From Amycolatopsis bullii (GTDB taxonomy: Bacteria; Actinomycetota; Actinomycetes; Mycobacteriales; Pseudonocardiaceae), in assembly GCF_014654205.1 (NCBI RefSeq), contig NZ_BNAW01000001.1, positions 1-64,000 on the forward strand: DNA of 64,000 nt. The letters run 5' to 3'. Made by a program: the position numbers and the translations under genes. The stretch's first letter is position 1, and every line of letters begins with the position of its first letter. Under the pieces are notes generated by a model. The model worked only from the letters and a program-made list of their open reading frames with translations. It did not search any database and was not told where the DNA came from. Below, piece by piece: positions 50,284-62,627 of the stretch.

Positions 50284-50961
50284 ATGGATCACCCGCCGTT
50301 CGCCGTCACCGTCGACCTCGTCGTGCTCACCCTGACCGGGGACGAGCTGTGCGCGCTGCTGGTGCGCCGGGGAGTTCCGCCGTATGAGGGGGAGTGGGCG
50401 TTGCCGGGCGGATTCGTCCGGGAGGACGAGGACCTGGCGGACGCGGCGCGCCGGGAACTGGCGGAGGAGACCGGGCTGGCGCCGGGGACCGTCCACATCG
50501 AACAGCTGGCGGGCTACGGTGCGCCCGACCGGGACCCGCGGATGCGGGTCGTGACGGTGGCGTACCTGGCGCTGGCGCCGGACCTGCCGGTGCCCCGGGC
50601 GGGAACGGACGCGGCGGAGGCGCGGTGGGCACCGGTGCGTGAGCTGCGAGCCGAGCGCCTGGCGTTCGACCACGACCGCATCCTGGCCGACGGTGTGGAG
50701 CGTGCGCGCGCGAAGCTGGAGTACTCCCCGCTGGCGACGGCGTTCTGCCCGCCGGAGTTCACGGTCGCGGAGCTGCGGAGGGTGTACGAGCTGGTGTGGG
50801 ACACACGGCTGGACCCGCGCAACTTCCACCGGAAGGTGACGGGAGCGGAAGGCCTGCTGGAGCCGACGGACCGGACAACCACCCGCGACGGCGGCCGCCC
50901 GGCCCGGCTGTACCGGCGCGGCGCGGCGAACCTGCTCTACCCGCCGATGCTGCGAAGCTGA
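50284..50961 (+). CDS. NrtR-like regulator: Nudix domain plus winged helix
   Basis: 225 residues. The N-terminal Nudix domain (about 8-140) has an intact Nudix box, GFVREDEDLADAARRELAEETGL, so hydrolysis of a nucleoside diphosphate derivative such as ADP-ribose is possible. The C-terminal ~80 residues (FTVAELRRVYELVWDTRLDPRNFHRKV) form the winged helix of NrtR/Nudix-related transcriptional regulators. NrtR repressors sense ADP-ribose and govern NAD biosynthesis genes. Two perfect palindromes lie between it and the divergent SPFH/NAD-kinase-like operon, which is the likely target. The spacing to TAGGGT suggests a leaderless start. Confidence 0.85.
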   Translation: MDHPPFAVTVDLVVLTLTGDELCALLVRRGVPPYEGEWALPGGFVREDEDLADAARRELAEETGLAPGTVHIEQLAGYGAPDRDPRMRVVTVAYLALAPDLPVPRAGTDAAEARWAPVRELRAERLAFDHDRILADGVERARAKLEYSPLATAFCPPEFTVAELRRVYELVWDTRLDPRNFHRKVTGAEGLLEPTDRTTTRDGGRPARLYRRGAANLLYPPMLRS

Positions 50962-50991
50962 TCAGCCTGCTTGAGCCGGGTGGGCGCGAAA

Positions 50992-53928
<2,937 letters not shown>

Positions 53929-54930
53929 TCAGGCGGATTCGCGCAGGTGGAGGCGGGCGCGGACGATCAGATCGGCGGCCTCGAGGGGTGCCGCGCCGGT
54001 GACCAGCCGGGCCGCCTGCTCGACGGCCAGCGCGCCGACCGCGCGGGTGTCGATCGCGACGCTGGAGAGCTCCGGCTCGACCAGGGTGCCGAGGGTGAGC
54101 CCGTCGAACCCGAGCACGGCGAGGTCGGCGGGCACGCGCAGGCCGAACCGGCGGGCCTCCCGCAGCGCCCCGATGGCCATCACGTCGTTGAAGGCGAACA
54201 GGGCGGTGACGTCGGGGTGGGCGGCGAGCAGGGTGGCCAGCGCGGCGCCGCCGCCGTCGACGCTCTGGGCGCCGGCGGCGATCCAGCCGGGCTGCACCGG
54301 CACCCCGCACTCGGCGGCGGCCCGCAGGAACCACCGGCGGCGGACGCTCGGGGCGGGGTGCCCGTCGAGCATGCCGATCCGCCGGTGCCCGCGCGAGACG
54401 AGGTGGGCGACGGCCTCGCGGACGCCGTCCTCGCCGTCGATCACCACCCCGCTGAACCGTGGCGTGCGTGGTTCGCGGTCGATCAGGACGACCGGGATGC
54501 CGGCGGTGAGGCGGTCGAGGTCTTCGTCGGACCGGCCGAAGTAGCCGGTGACCGCGTCGACCTGGGTGCCGATCACCCGCAGCGTCGCCAGTTCCTGCTC
54601 GGGGTCGTCGGCGGTGTCGTGGACGACGACGTGCCAGCCGCGGGCGCGGGCCGCCTCCAGCGCCCCCTTCGCGACCTCGGTGAAGAAGGGGTTGAGCAGG
54701 TCCGGCACGACGAGGCCGATCGTGGTGGTGTCCGGCCGGACCAGGCCGCGGGCGAAGCGGCTGGGGCGATACCCGAGCTCGCGGACGGCGTCGAGGACGC
54801 GCTGCTTGGTCGAGCCGTCGATCTCGGCCTTGTCGTTCAGCGCGCGCGAGACGGTCTGCCGGGAGACCCCGGCCGAGCGGGCGACGTCGTGGATCGTCAC
54901 CCGCCGGGGCTCCGTGCTGCTCGAGGACAC
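53929..54930 (-). CDS. LacI-family transcriptional regulator
   Basis: 333 residues. HTH and hinge: TIHDVARSAGVSRQTVSRALND ... PSRFARGL. Periplasmic-binding-protein-like effector domain: TIGLVVPDLLNPFFTEVAKG, DREPRTPRFSGVVIDGEDG, RRIGMLDGHPAPS and FNDVMAIGAL. The GTG start is six bases after CATACT, a possible leaderless promoter. It lies directly upstream of lacZ on the same strand; the AACGTT palindromes between them are the likely operators. Confidence 0.9.
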   Translation of the reverse strand: MSSSSTEPRRVTIHDVARSAGVSRQTVSRALNDKAEIDGSTKQRVLDAVRELGYRPSRFARGLVRPDTTTIGLVVPDLLNPFFTEVAKGALEAARARGWHVVVHDTADDPEQELATLRVIGTQVDAVTGYFGRSDEDLDRLTAGIPVVLIDREPRTPRFSGVVIDGEDGVREAVAHLVSRGHRRIGMLDGHPAPSVRRRWFLRAAAECGVPVQPGWIAAGAQSVDGGGAALATLLAAHPDVTALFAFNDVMAIGALREARRFGLRVPADLAVLGFDGLTLGTLVEPELSSVAIDTRAVGALAVEQAARLVTGAAPLEAADLIVRARLHLRESA

Positions 54931-54961
54931 GCGTCGAGTATGCCCGCCCGGCCGGCGGCGC

Positions 54962-56350
54962 TTACCCGAGCGGGGTGCGTTCGCGGCGCTTCACGAAACG
55001 CCAGCCCACCGCGAGGACCACCGCGAGCACCGGGATCGAATAGAACGCGATCTTCTCCGCGCCGTCCGAGAAGCCCATCAGCACCACCACCAGCACCAGG
55101 AATCCGAGCGTCGCCCAGCCGCTGTAGGGCGCCCACGGCATCCGGTACGACGGGCGCTCCAGCTCGCCGCGCAGGGCAGCCTGGCGCAGCCGCAGCTGGC
55201 AGAAGATCAGCGTGGCCCAGGTGCTGATCACGCCCAGCGACGCGATCGCGATGGCGATGTCGAACGCCTCCTTCGGCACCAGGTAGTTCAGCACCACGCC
55301 CAGCACGTACGCGACCGACGTGAACAGGATCCCGCCGTAGGGCACCTGCCGCCGGCTCATCCGGCTGACGAACGACGGCGCCTCGCCCTGTTCGGCCAGC
55401 GACCGCAGGATCCGGCCCGTCGAATAGAGACCGGAGTTGACGCTGGACAGCGCCGCGGTCAGCACCACCGCGTTCATCACGTCGCCGATCCCCGGGATAC
55501 CGAGCCGGCTGAACACGGTGACGAACGGGCTCTCGTCGCCGCTGTAGAACGGCCACGGCAGCAGCATCGCCAGCAGCAGCACCGAGCCGACGTAGAACAC
55601 GCCGATCCGCCAGACCACGCCGTTGATCGCCTTCGGCAGCACCTTGCGCGCGTCCTTCGTCTCGCCGGCCGCGATGCCGACGACCTCGATGGCCGAGTAG
55701 GCGAAGATGACCGCCTGCAGGGTCATCAGCGCGATGCCGATGCCCGCCGGGAAGAGTCCACTGTGGCCGGTCAGGTGGTGCACGCCGGCCGGGGTGCCGC
55801 CGATGTCCGCGCTCGTCAGCACCAGGCCCGCGCCGACCACCAGGAACACGACGATGGCCAGCACCTTGACCACCGAGAACCAGAACTCCAGCTCGCCGAA
55901 CACCTTCACCGACAGCAGGTTCACCACCAGCAGGACGCCCAGCGCGATCAGCGCGGTGATCCATTGCGGCACGTCCGGCAGCCACTTGTGCACGTAGATG
56001 GCGACCGCGGTGATCTCCGCGATCCCGGTCATCGCCCAGTTCACCCAGTACATCCAGCCGGAGGCGAAGCCGGCCCACGGCCCGATGAACTTCCGCGCGT
56101 AGGTGACGAAGCTGCCGGAGCTGGGCTCGTGCAGGACGAGTTCGCCGAGCGCGCGCATCACGAAGTAGGCGGCGAGCCCGCAGATCGCGTAGGAGAAGAT
56201 CAGCGACGGGCCGACCTGGTGGAGCTTGCCGCCGGCGCCGAGGAACAGCCCGACGCCGATCGCGCCGCCGATGGCGATCATCTGCACCTGGCGGTTGCCC
56301 AGTGCTTTCGAGTAGCTTTCACCTTTTTCGGTGAGCAGCGAGGAATCCAT
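54962..56350 (-). CDS. Amino-acid permease (APC family, AnsP/GABA-permease type)
   Basis: 462 residues with about 12 transmembrane helices. RQVQMIAIGGAIGVGLFLGAG is the first helix with the APC substrate motif; QAVIFAYSAIEVVGIAAGETKDARKVLPKAIN is the conserved mid-region. It is divergent from a glutaminase, so glutamine or asparagine is a reasonable substrate. No good promoter was found in the 150-base intergenic stretch for this gene. Confidence 0.85.
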   Translation of the reverse strand: MDSSLLTEKGESYSKALGNRQVQMIAIGGAIGVGLFLGAGGKLHQVGPSLIFSYAICGLAAYFVMRALGELVLHEPSSGSFVTYARKFIGPWAGFASGWMYWVNWAMTGIAEITAVAIYVHKWLPDVPQWITALIALGVLLVVNLLSVKVFGELEFWFSVVKVLAIVVFLVVGAGLVLTSADIGGTPAGVHHLTGHSGLFPAGIGIALMTLQAVIFAYSAIEVVGIAAGETKDARKVLPKAINGVVWRIGVFYVGSVLLLAMLLPWPFYSGDESPFVTVFSRLGIPGIGDVMNAVVLTAALSSVNSGLYSTGRILRSLAEQGEAPSFVSRMSRRQVPYGGILFTSVAYVLGVVLNYLVPKEAFDIAIAIASLGVISTWATLIFCQLRLRQAALRGELERPSYRMPWAPYSGWATLGFLVLVVVLMGFSDGAEKIAFYSIPVLAVVLAVGWRFVKRRERTPLG

Positions 56351-56487
56351 GGTTACCGGACGCTAGAGCCGTGTGCGGGAGGTCACCAAGCGGGCTAAGG
56401 AAAACTTAAGGTGTGCCGGACATCACGGCGGGAACGGCCCGCTTCCGATTCGACCGGGGCGCCCGCGGTCCGGATCGGACGGCCTTC

Positions 56488-56493
56488 TACGCT
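56488..56493 (+). promoter_or_regulatory. -10 element (TACGCT) of a leaderless glutaminase mRNA
   Basis: TACGCT ends six bases before the GTG at 56500. No ribosome-binding site precedes that codon. The pattern fits leaderless transcription as found for other genes in the window. Confidence 0.45.
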
Positions 56494-56499
56494 CGGCCC

Positions 56500-57405
56500 G
56501 TGGAGCTCGCGGCGCTGCTGGACCGGATAGCCGACGACGTCGCGCCGGAGATCGGCCGCGGCGCCGTCGCGGACTACATTCCCGCGCTGGCCAGGGTGGA
56601 GCCGTGGCGGTTCGGCATGGCGGTGGCCGAAGTGGACGGTGCGGTGCACGGCGTCGGCGACTGGGAGCGGCCGTTCTCCGTGCAGAGCATGTCCAAAGTG
56701 TTCACACTGGCGCTGGCCCTTTCGCGGGGCGACAGCGTGTGGGCGCGGGTCGGGCGCGAGCCGTCGGGCGACCCGTTCAATTCGCTGGTCCAGCTCGAAC
56801 ACGAGGACGGCATTCCGCGCAATCCGTTCATCAACGCGGGCGCGCTGGTGGTGACCGACGAACTCGCCCGCCACGGCGACGCGGCGGACGCGTTGCTGGC
56901 CTTCCTCCGCCGGGAAAGCGGGCGCCAGGAGATCGCCGTCGACCTCGAGGTGGCGGCTTCGGAGGCGGGGCACGCCGACCGCAACCGCGCCCTCGCCTAC
57001 TTCATGGCCTCCTACGGCAACATGCGCCACCCGGTGCCGTCGGTGCTGGACCAGTACGTCCGCCAGTGCTCGATCGCGATGAGCTGCGCCGACGTCGCCC
57101 GGTCGGCGTTGTTCCTGGCCCGCCACGGGGTCCGCAACGACGGCTCGCGGCTGCTCGGGCTGAGCGCGGCGAAGCGGATCAACGCGGTGATGCTGACGTG
57201 CGGCACGTACGACGCGGCGGGAGAGTTCGCCTACCGCGTGGGCCTGCCGGGCAAGAGCGGCGTGGGCGGCGGCATCGTGGCGATCGTCCCGGGCCGGTGC
57301 GCGGTGTGCGTGTGGAGCCCGGGACTGGACGCCCGCGGCAACTCCGTCGCCGGCGTGGCCGCGCTGGACCGGTTCACGACACTGACCGGCTGGTCGATCT
57401 TCTGA
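56500..57405 (+). CDS. glsA: Glutaminase (serine-dependent beta-lactamase-related fold)
   Basis: 301 residues. SVQSMSKVFTLAL carries the catalytic Ser-x-x-Lys; GRGAVADYIPALARV, DPFNSLVQLEHEDGIPRNPFINAGAL, GKSGVGGGIVAIVPG and CVWSPGLDARGNSVAG are the family's conserved blocks. It hydrolyses glutamine to glutamate and ammonia. The start at 56500 gives an E. coli-like length; an upstream GTG at 56413 would add 29 unrelated residues and place a TACGCT -10 inside the coding region. Divergent from an amino-acid permease. Confidence 0.9.
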   Translation: MELAALLDRIADDVAPEIGRGAVADYIPALARVEPWRFGMAVAEVDGAVHGVGDWERPFSVQSMSKVFTLALALSRGDSVWARVGREPSGDPFNSLVQLEHEDGIPRNPFINAGALVVTDELARHGDAADALLAFLRRESGRQEIAVDLEVAASEAGHADRNRALAYFMASYGNMRHPVPSVLDQYVRQCSIAMSCADVARSALFLARHGVRNDGSRLLGLSAAKRINAVMLTCGTYDAAGEFAYRVGLPGKSGVGGGIVAIVPGRCAVCVWSPGLDARGNSVAGVAALDRFTTLTGWSIF

Positions 57406-57406
57406 G

Positions 57407-60400
57407 TCAGTCCGGACGCGAGCCGGTGTTCCGGACGGGCAAGGCCGTGGCCAGGACGTCGAAGTACCGCTGATCCTGCCAGCGGCGGCGATCCCCGATC
57501 ACGTACAACCGGCGCTTCGCCCTCGACACCGCGACGTTGAGCAGATTGGGCTTGGCCGCGGCCCACCGGCGCGCCCCTTCACTGGCCGGGTCGCTGCCGA
57601 GCACGATCACGACGACGTCGGCTTCCTGCCCTTGCACCGTGTGGACCGTGCCCACCTCGATCGCCGAGGACCAGCCGCCGGACCTCTGCCGCACGACGCG
57701 CTGGGCACCCCGGATCACGTCCCGGAACGGGCTGACCACCCGGATGGCGCCCGGGGCGACGCCGAGCCCGGCGAGTTCGTCGAGCAGCAGGCCGAGCGCC
57801 TGCCCTTCGGCCGGGACCCAGTGCTTCTGCGCATGCGCGGCCGGGACGTCGATCCACTCGTCCCGGCCGGGGTACGGCGGGCGGTCGCCGGTGCCGTAGA
57901 CCATGAGCTCGCCGCCGTAGGCGATGCGGTTGGAGATTTCGAACATCAGCCGGTCGCACCGCCGGTGCACCCGCAGCGGGGCACCCACCCAGGTCGACCC
58001 CTCACCGATCGGATCGGGCAGGGCGGTCCCGAACCGGTTGAGCCGGTCGGCCACGCGCTGGGCGGAAGTCGCGTCCGGCAGCCACTCCTCGGCGACGGAA
58101 TACCGCTTGAGCAGCGCCGTCTGCGCGGTGGACGGCAGGGTGACGATCGGCTCCAGCTGCTGGGGATCCCCGACGAGCACGGACCGCCGGGCTCGCCAGA
58201 TGCCGCCCGCGGTCTGCTGGGGCGTGGCTTGGCCGGCTTCGTCGACGAAGAGCCACCCCAGCGCTTCGGGGCCCAGACGGCCGAACAGCCGCGGCAGTGA
58301 CGCGAAGGTCGTCGAGATGACCGGCACCACCAGGAACAGCGTCTGCCAGACCGCGAGCAGGGTTTCGTCCCGGAGCTTCGGGTTCCCGCCGAGCACCGCG
58401 ACGGCGGTCGTGAGGTTGTCGCGGATCGGCGCGCCCGCACCCAGGATGAAGGCCTTGTGCAGCCGGAGCGCCTCCAGGGTGACCCGGTTGCGGGCGGCGG
58501 TGAACTCCGGGTCGGCCCAGGGTGCGCACAGCTGGAGGGCGTCGTCGCCGGTGAACGCGGCCGGATCGGGAACCCGGTCCGGCCACCGGTTGTGCGCGGC
58601 GGCGAGGAACGAGGTGAGCTGGTTCAGCTCGAACTGGGCCCGGTCCCGCCGGCCACCGGCGTCGCGAAGCCGGGCGTCGAGGGCGGAGCCTTCCGCGGCC
58701 AGCTGGTGCAGCGTCGCCGCCCACCGCTCGGCCGCCTGTGCCGCCTGGTCGCGTTGACGGCGCAGCCGGTCGTGTTCGGCGTGCCACGCGCGTCCGGCCC
58801 GGAACAGCGTCGAGACGGAGACCCAGAACCCGGGCTTGTCCGCGCGGTGGTCGCGGTGGACCGCCGTGGCGTGCTGCAGCGCGGCCGTGGCGGCCCCGTG
58901 CCCGCGTTGCGCTTCGGTGATCCGGCCGCCCAGGACCGCCTGCTGGTGCCGGAGCTGGGCCAGCACCGCTTCGGCGTCGCGCAGGCCGGCCTCCCGGCCC
59001 GGGCGGTCGTGCAGGGCCCGGGCCACCTGCGCACGCTCGGCGGCCAGCCGCGTGCACACGGCCTCCGCCTCGCGGAACCGGCGGACGGCCGTCGCCCAGT
59101 CGTCGACGGAACCGGGCTCGTCCCGCGCGGCACGCAGGATCCGTTGCATCCCGGGGATGTCGGGCTTCGCGTCCCGGTCCTCCGTCGGCAGGGTTTCCTG
59201 CCCCCACCAGAACCGGTTGGCGAACTGGCCGCAGTTCTTGCGGTTGCCGAGCGTGGCGGCGAGCAGGCCCCACGCCGGCTTGCCGAGCACGTGCGTGGCC
59301 AGTCCGCGGAAGTAGTCGACGGCGGCCGCGGCCTCCTCGGCGCCGCCGACCGCCGCCACGCCGGGGATTTCCGCGGTCACGTTCGCGGCCGCCTTGTTCC
59401 CGGAAGTGGCCACGAGGATCTCCGCGCCGGTCACGGTGGGGGAGACGCCGCGGACGGACGCCGAGTACCGCTCGGTGATTTCGACCCGCTCGAGCTCGCC
59501 GGTGAACGCCGCGGCAGGCGAAGACAGCCTCGCGAGCGCCTGGGCCCGCTGCACCAGCACGGCGGCGACGACGTCCCGCAGCAGGGTGGTCTTCCCGGTG
59601 CCGGGCGGCCCGTTCACCGCGAACAGGCCGCCCGCGTCGCCGAGCTCGGCCATGATCCGGTCGACGGCGAACTGCTGGCTCAGCACCAGCGGCCGCGCCG
59701 GGTCGCCGGGCCACCGCCCGAGCGGCAGCCGGGCGGGCTCGACCCCGTCGAGCACGGCGCGCGGGGTGGCGCGGACGTCGACCCGGTCGCCGACCGGCAC
59801 GGACCCGGCGTCGGACAGGAAACCGCGCAGACCGGTCCCGAGGTCGCCGGTCCGCACCGCCTTCGCGATCTTGGCGAGGTCGTCGACGTGGAAGCTGTTG
59901 AGGAACGTGCTGTCGCGGGCCTCGGCGGCGTCCTTGACCCGCACCTTCGTGCACTGGATGCGGACGCCCTGCGGCCCGAGCGGGCCGGTGACGCCCAGCG
60001 CCTTGGCCAGTTCCGCGGTGAACTCGTGGAGTGCCGCCGCGGTGAGGTCGAACGCCGGCGTCCGGGCACCGGCTCCCGGCTCGGCCGGCTTCTTCTTCGC
60101 CGGAGTGAGCAGCTTCTCGGCGAAGGTGCCGGCCACCGCGCCGGCGATCCCGCCCACGACCGGGCCGGCGAGCGAGGTGACCGCGGTGGCCGCGGCGGTG
60201 GTGACGGCCGCGCCCGTGGCCTTGGCACCGGCACCGGCGGCTTCCCGCGCCGCCTCCTTCGCGTGCTCGCCCAAGGCCTGCATCGCCTTGCCCTGGCGGG
60301 AGGGTGGGCTCAGCCGGTCCAGGCCCTCGGCGAAGCCGCGTTCTTCGGCCTCGAAGCCGTCGAGCCAGCCGGTGCCGTCCGGGCCGTTCTCGCTCAGCCG

Positions 60401-60796
60401 GCCGAGGGCCCAGGCGCAGGCGGAAAGCGCGCCGGAACCCTCGACCAGGAAGCCGTCGGCGTCGACGGTGAAGGCGAACAGGGCCGCCTGGCCGGTGCTG
60501 CGGCCGTCCGGCGGGGTCGTGTCGTCGCCGAACGCCCGGGCGAGCGTGTCCCGGATCGACGTCAGCTCGTACAGGCCGCCGTAGACGGTGAACTGCCACG
60601 TCAAGCTCGCGCGCAGTGGACGGGCGGTGAGCGGGTGGCCTTCGGACCACGGGGTCTGCTCCCGCGGGCCGAGGTCGAACACCAGCTGGTCGGCGCCCGG
60701 GCCGCCACGCCGGTCGAGCTTGGGCACGGTGGCCGGGCTGAGTGTTTCGACGGCCCGCCAGAACTCCACGGTGCGCGCTCGGCTGTCCCCCTGCAT
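57407..60796 (-). CDS. Large superfamily-1 DNA/RNA helicase (UPF1-like) with a Gly/Ala-rich insert
   Basis: 1129 residues. The helicase core has VNGPPGTGKTTLLRD (Walker A, near 395), LFVDEAGQATPQQ (motif II, near 850), GDPQQLEPI (III), VSPFRD, TVHTVQGQEADVVVI (V) and LNVAVSRAKRRLYVIGD (VI, near 1093), as in UPF1/Dna2-type enzymes. Between motifs Ia and II a coiled coil is inserted (about 560-700). The first 180 residues are an uncharacterised domain. At about 185-225 lies an Ala/Gly-rich stretch (TAVTSLAGPVVGGIAGAVAGTF) that looks like a membrane-associating or glycine-zipper segment. The ATG at 60796 has AGGGGG upstream. Stand-alone helicases of this kind occur in several phage-defence loci, but no partner gene is visible here. 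Confidence 0.85.
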   Translation of the reverse strand: MQGDSRARTVEFWRAVETLSPATVPKLDRRGGPGADQLVFDLGPREQTPWSEGHPLTARPLRASLTWQFTVYGGLYELTSIRDTLARAFGDDTTPPDGRSTGQAALFAFTVDADGFLVEGSGALSACAWALGRLSENGPDGTGWLDGFEAEERGFAEGLDRLSPPSRQGKAMQALGEHAKEAAREAAGAGAKATGAAVTTAAATAVTSLAGPVVGGIAGAVAGTFAEKLLTPAKKKPAEPGAGARTPAFDLTAAALHEFTAELAKALGVTGPLGPQGVRIQCTKVRVKDAAEARDSTFLNSFHVDDLAKIAKAVRTGDLGTGLRGFLSDAGSVPVGDRVDVRATPRAVLDGVEPARLPLGRWPGDPARPLVLSQQFAVDRIMAELGDAGGLFAVNGPPGTGKTTLLRDVVAAVLVQRAQALARLSSPAAAFTGELERVEITERYSASVRGVSPTVTGAEILVATSGNKAAANVTAEIPGVAAVGGAEEAAAAVDYFRGLATHVLGKPAWGLLAATLGNRKNCGQFANRFWWGQETLPTEDRDAKPDIPGMQRILRAARDEPGSVDDWATAVRRFREAEAVCTRLAAERAQVARALHDRPGREAGLRDAEAVLAQLRHQQAVLGGRITEAQRGHGAATAALQHATAVHRDHRADKPGFWVSVSTLFRAGRAWHAEHDRLRRQRDQAAQAAERWAATLHQLAAEGSALDARLRDAGGRRDRAQFELNQLTSFLAAAHNRWPDRVPDPAAFTGDDALQLCAPWADPEFTAARNRVTLEALRLHKAFILGAGAPIRDNLTTAVAVLGGNPKLRDETLLAVWQTLFLVVPVISTTFASLPRLFGRLGPEALGWLFVDEAGQATPQQTAGGIWRARRSVLVGDPQQLEPIVTLPSTAQTALLKRYSVAEEWLPDATSAQRVADRLNRFGTALPDPIGEGSTWVGAPLRVHRRCDRLMFEISNRIAYGGELMVYGTGDRPPYPGRDEWIDVPAAHAQKHWVPAEGQALGLLLDELAGLGVAPGAIRVVSPFRDVIRGAQRVVRQRSGGWSSAIEVGTVHTVQGQEADVVVIVLGSDPASEGARRWAAAKPNLLNVAVSRAKRRLYVIGDRRRWQDQRYFDVLATALPVRNTGSRPD

Positions 60797-60888
60797 GAGC
60801 CCCCTCACGTCTGTGGCGGGAGTCACTGTACGCCATGGTCGTCACAGCGGGTCACCGACCGGGTGACCCCCGTCGGAGGGGTCCGGGC

Positions 60889-61506
60889 TCAGCGCAGGTA
60901 GTTGTAGACGCTGGCCCGCGAGATCCCGAGCAGGTCGGTCAGCGCCGGCACCGCGTTCTTCAGCTCCAGGAAGCCCCGCTCTTTCAGGGCGCGCACCAGG
61001 TCCTTCTTGGCGGCGGCCGGAAGGCTGCGCGGGGTGTGGCCGCGCTCGGTGGCGTAGTCCTCGACCACGGCGCGCAGCTCGTCGGCCGTGCGGGCGCGCA
61101 GGGACTCGGTGAGCGGGGCCGGTGCGTCGGTCGCCGCGAGCCGGGTCAGGGCGTGGGCCGCCGAGCCGAGGAGGGAGACGTCGAGGTTGAGGCACAACGC
61201 CGCGACGTACTCGCCGCGGCTGTTGCGGAGGCCGATCGAGGTGCTCTTCGCCGGCCTGCCGTCCGGGAAGCGGTTCGGGTAGTTCTGCAGCACGTCCGGG
61301 AAGCTAGCGTCCGCGATCCGGGCGAGGCCCAGCTCGGTCGCCGGGTCGCCGACCGCGCGGCCGGACAGGCCGCCTTCGATCGCGCGGACCGCGTGGGCCG
61401 GGTCGCGCAGGTCGTGCAGCACCACCTCGCACAGGCCGGGGAACATCCGGCCGAGGGCGTGGGCGATCTTCTCCGCCTCGCGCAGCAGCAGCTCGTCCTC
61501 GGTCAT
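60889..61506 (-). CDS. DauR/YheO-like PAS-HTH transcriptional regulator
   Basis: 205 residues. The N-terminal PAS-like domain (YheO type) has CEVVLHDLRDPAHAVRAIEGGLSGR, DVLQNYPNRFPDGR and AKSTSIGLRNSRGEYVAALCLNLDVS; the C-terminal HTH ends LTDLLGISRASVYNYLR. The family includes DauR, the D-arginine utilisation repressor. It is translated with the PLP enzyme ahead of it (ATGA overlap), so the pair form one operon and the regulator probably governs it. Confidence 0.88.
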   Translation of the reverse strand: MTEDELLLREAEKIAHALGRMFPGLCEVVLHDLRDPAHAVRAIEGGLSGRAVGDPATELGLARIADASFPDVLQNYPNRFPDGRPAKSTSIGLRNSRGEYVAALCLNLDVSLLGSAAHALTRLAATDAPAPLTESLRARTADELRAVVEDYATERGHTPRSLPAAAKKDLVRALKERGFLELKNAVPALTDLLGISRASVYNYLR

Positions 61507-62612
61507 CCGATCAGCTCCCGCAGCTTGTCCGCCGCCTTCAGGCCCGAGCCGGTGAGCACGACGACCGTCGTCTCCCCGGGCCGGATGGCACCCCGCGCGC
61601 GGAAGACGTCGATCGCCGCCGCGGCCGTGGCGCTGGTCGGCTCGGCGTAGAGGCCGAGGGACGCCAGGCGGCGGGCGGCCGCGGCGATGGCGTCCTCCTC
61701 GATCGCGGCGGTGTCGCCGCCCGAGCGCCGGATCGCCGCGACGACCTCCGGCAGCCGCACCGGACGGCGGATCGCCGTCCCCTCGGCGACGGTCGGGGCG
61801 AACGGCGGTGGCTCCCGGTCGTGGAAAGCCGCGTCGACGGGGGAGCAGTTCCGCGGCTGCGCGACGAGCAGCCGCGGGCGCTTCGCGATCGACCCGGCTT
61901 CGAGGAGTTCCCCGAACCCGAGGTCGCAGCCCAGCACGATGCTGCCCGCGCCGGCCACCGTGACGACGGCGTCCGGCGCCCGGAAGCCGAGGTCCTCCCA
62001 CAGCTCGTAGGCGAGGGTCTTGGTGCCCTGCAGGAAGAACGGGTGCCAGTTGTGGCTGGCGTAGGTCGTGCGGCCCGAACGGCGGACGGCTTCGGCGGCG
62101 GTGTCGTCGCGGGTACCCGGCACCAGCTCCACGACCGCGCCGTACGCGCGCGTCTGCAGCACCTTCGCCGGCGAGGTCCCCTCCGGGGCGAGGACGGTCG
62201 CCGCGATCCCGGCCGCGGTGCTGTAGGCCGCCACCGACGAGCCGCCGTTGCCGGAGCTGTCCTCCAGGAGCTCGCGGACGCCGGCACCGGCCAGCGCGGA
62301 GACCATGACGCTGGACCCGCGGTCCTTGAAGCTGCCGGTGGGACTGAACCATTCGAGCTTGAACCGCACGTCGGCGCCGCCCCAGGCCTGCGGGACGAGC
62401 GGGGTGCAGCCTTCCCCCAGCGATACCGGGCGGAGGTCGCCGGGCAGCGCGGCCCGGTACCGCCAGAGCGAGCGGACACCCGTGTCGACGTCTTCCGGGC
62501 GCAGGCCGGGCCGGGCGGCGACGGTCAGCGGAGCGCCGTCGTCGCCCCGCCAGCGCCGGGGGTCACCGGGGTAGCGCCTCCCGGACCGCTCGTCGGTGTA
62601 CCAGTACTCCAC
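61503..62612 (-). CDS. PLP-dependent threonine-synthase-like enzyme (fold type II)
   Basis: 369 residues. PTGSFKDRGSS near residue 90 holds the PLP-binding Lys; EDSSGNGGSSVAAYSTAAG is the phosphate/PLP-binding loop; EPTSATAAAAIDVF and VVVLTGSGLKAADKL the C-terminal conserved ends. Close relatives are threonine synthases and diaminopropionate or serine/threonine ammonia-lyases. With a DauR-like regulator, catabolism of an amino acid (possibly D-) is more likely than threonine synthesis. The GTG at 62612 is chosen because GAGGAG is six bases upstream of it; an adjacent GTG at 62618 overlaps the Shine-Dalgarno. Confidence 0.82.
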   Translation of the reverse strand: MEYWYTDERSGRRYPGDPRRWRGDDGAPLTVAARPGLRPEDVDTGVRSLWRYRAALPGDLRPVSLGEGCTPLVPQAWGGADVRFKLEWFSPTGSFKDRGSSVMVSALAGAGVRELLEDSSGNGGSSVAAYSTAAGIAATVLAPEGTSPAKVLQTRAYGAVVELVPGTRDDTAAEAVRRSGRTTYASHNWHPFFLQGTKTLAYELWEDLGFRAPDAVVTVAGAGSIVLGCDLGFGELLEAGSIAKRPRLLVAQPRNCSPVDAAFHDREPPPFAPTVAEGTAIRRPVRLPEVVAAIRRSGGDTAAIEEDAIAAAARRLASLGLYAEPTSATAAAAIDVFRARGAIRPGETTVVVLTGSGLKAADKLRELIG

Positions 62613-62627
62613 CGCCACCTCCTCGTC

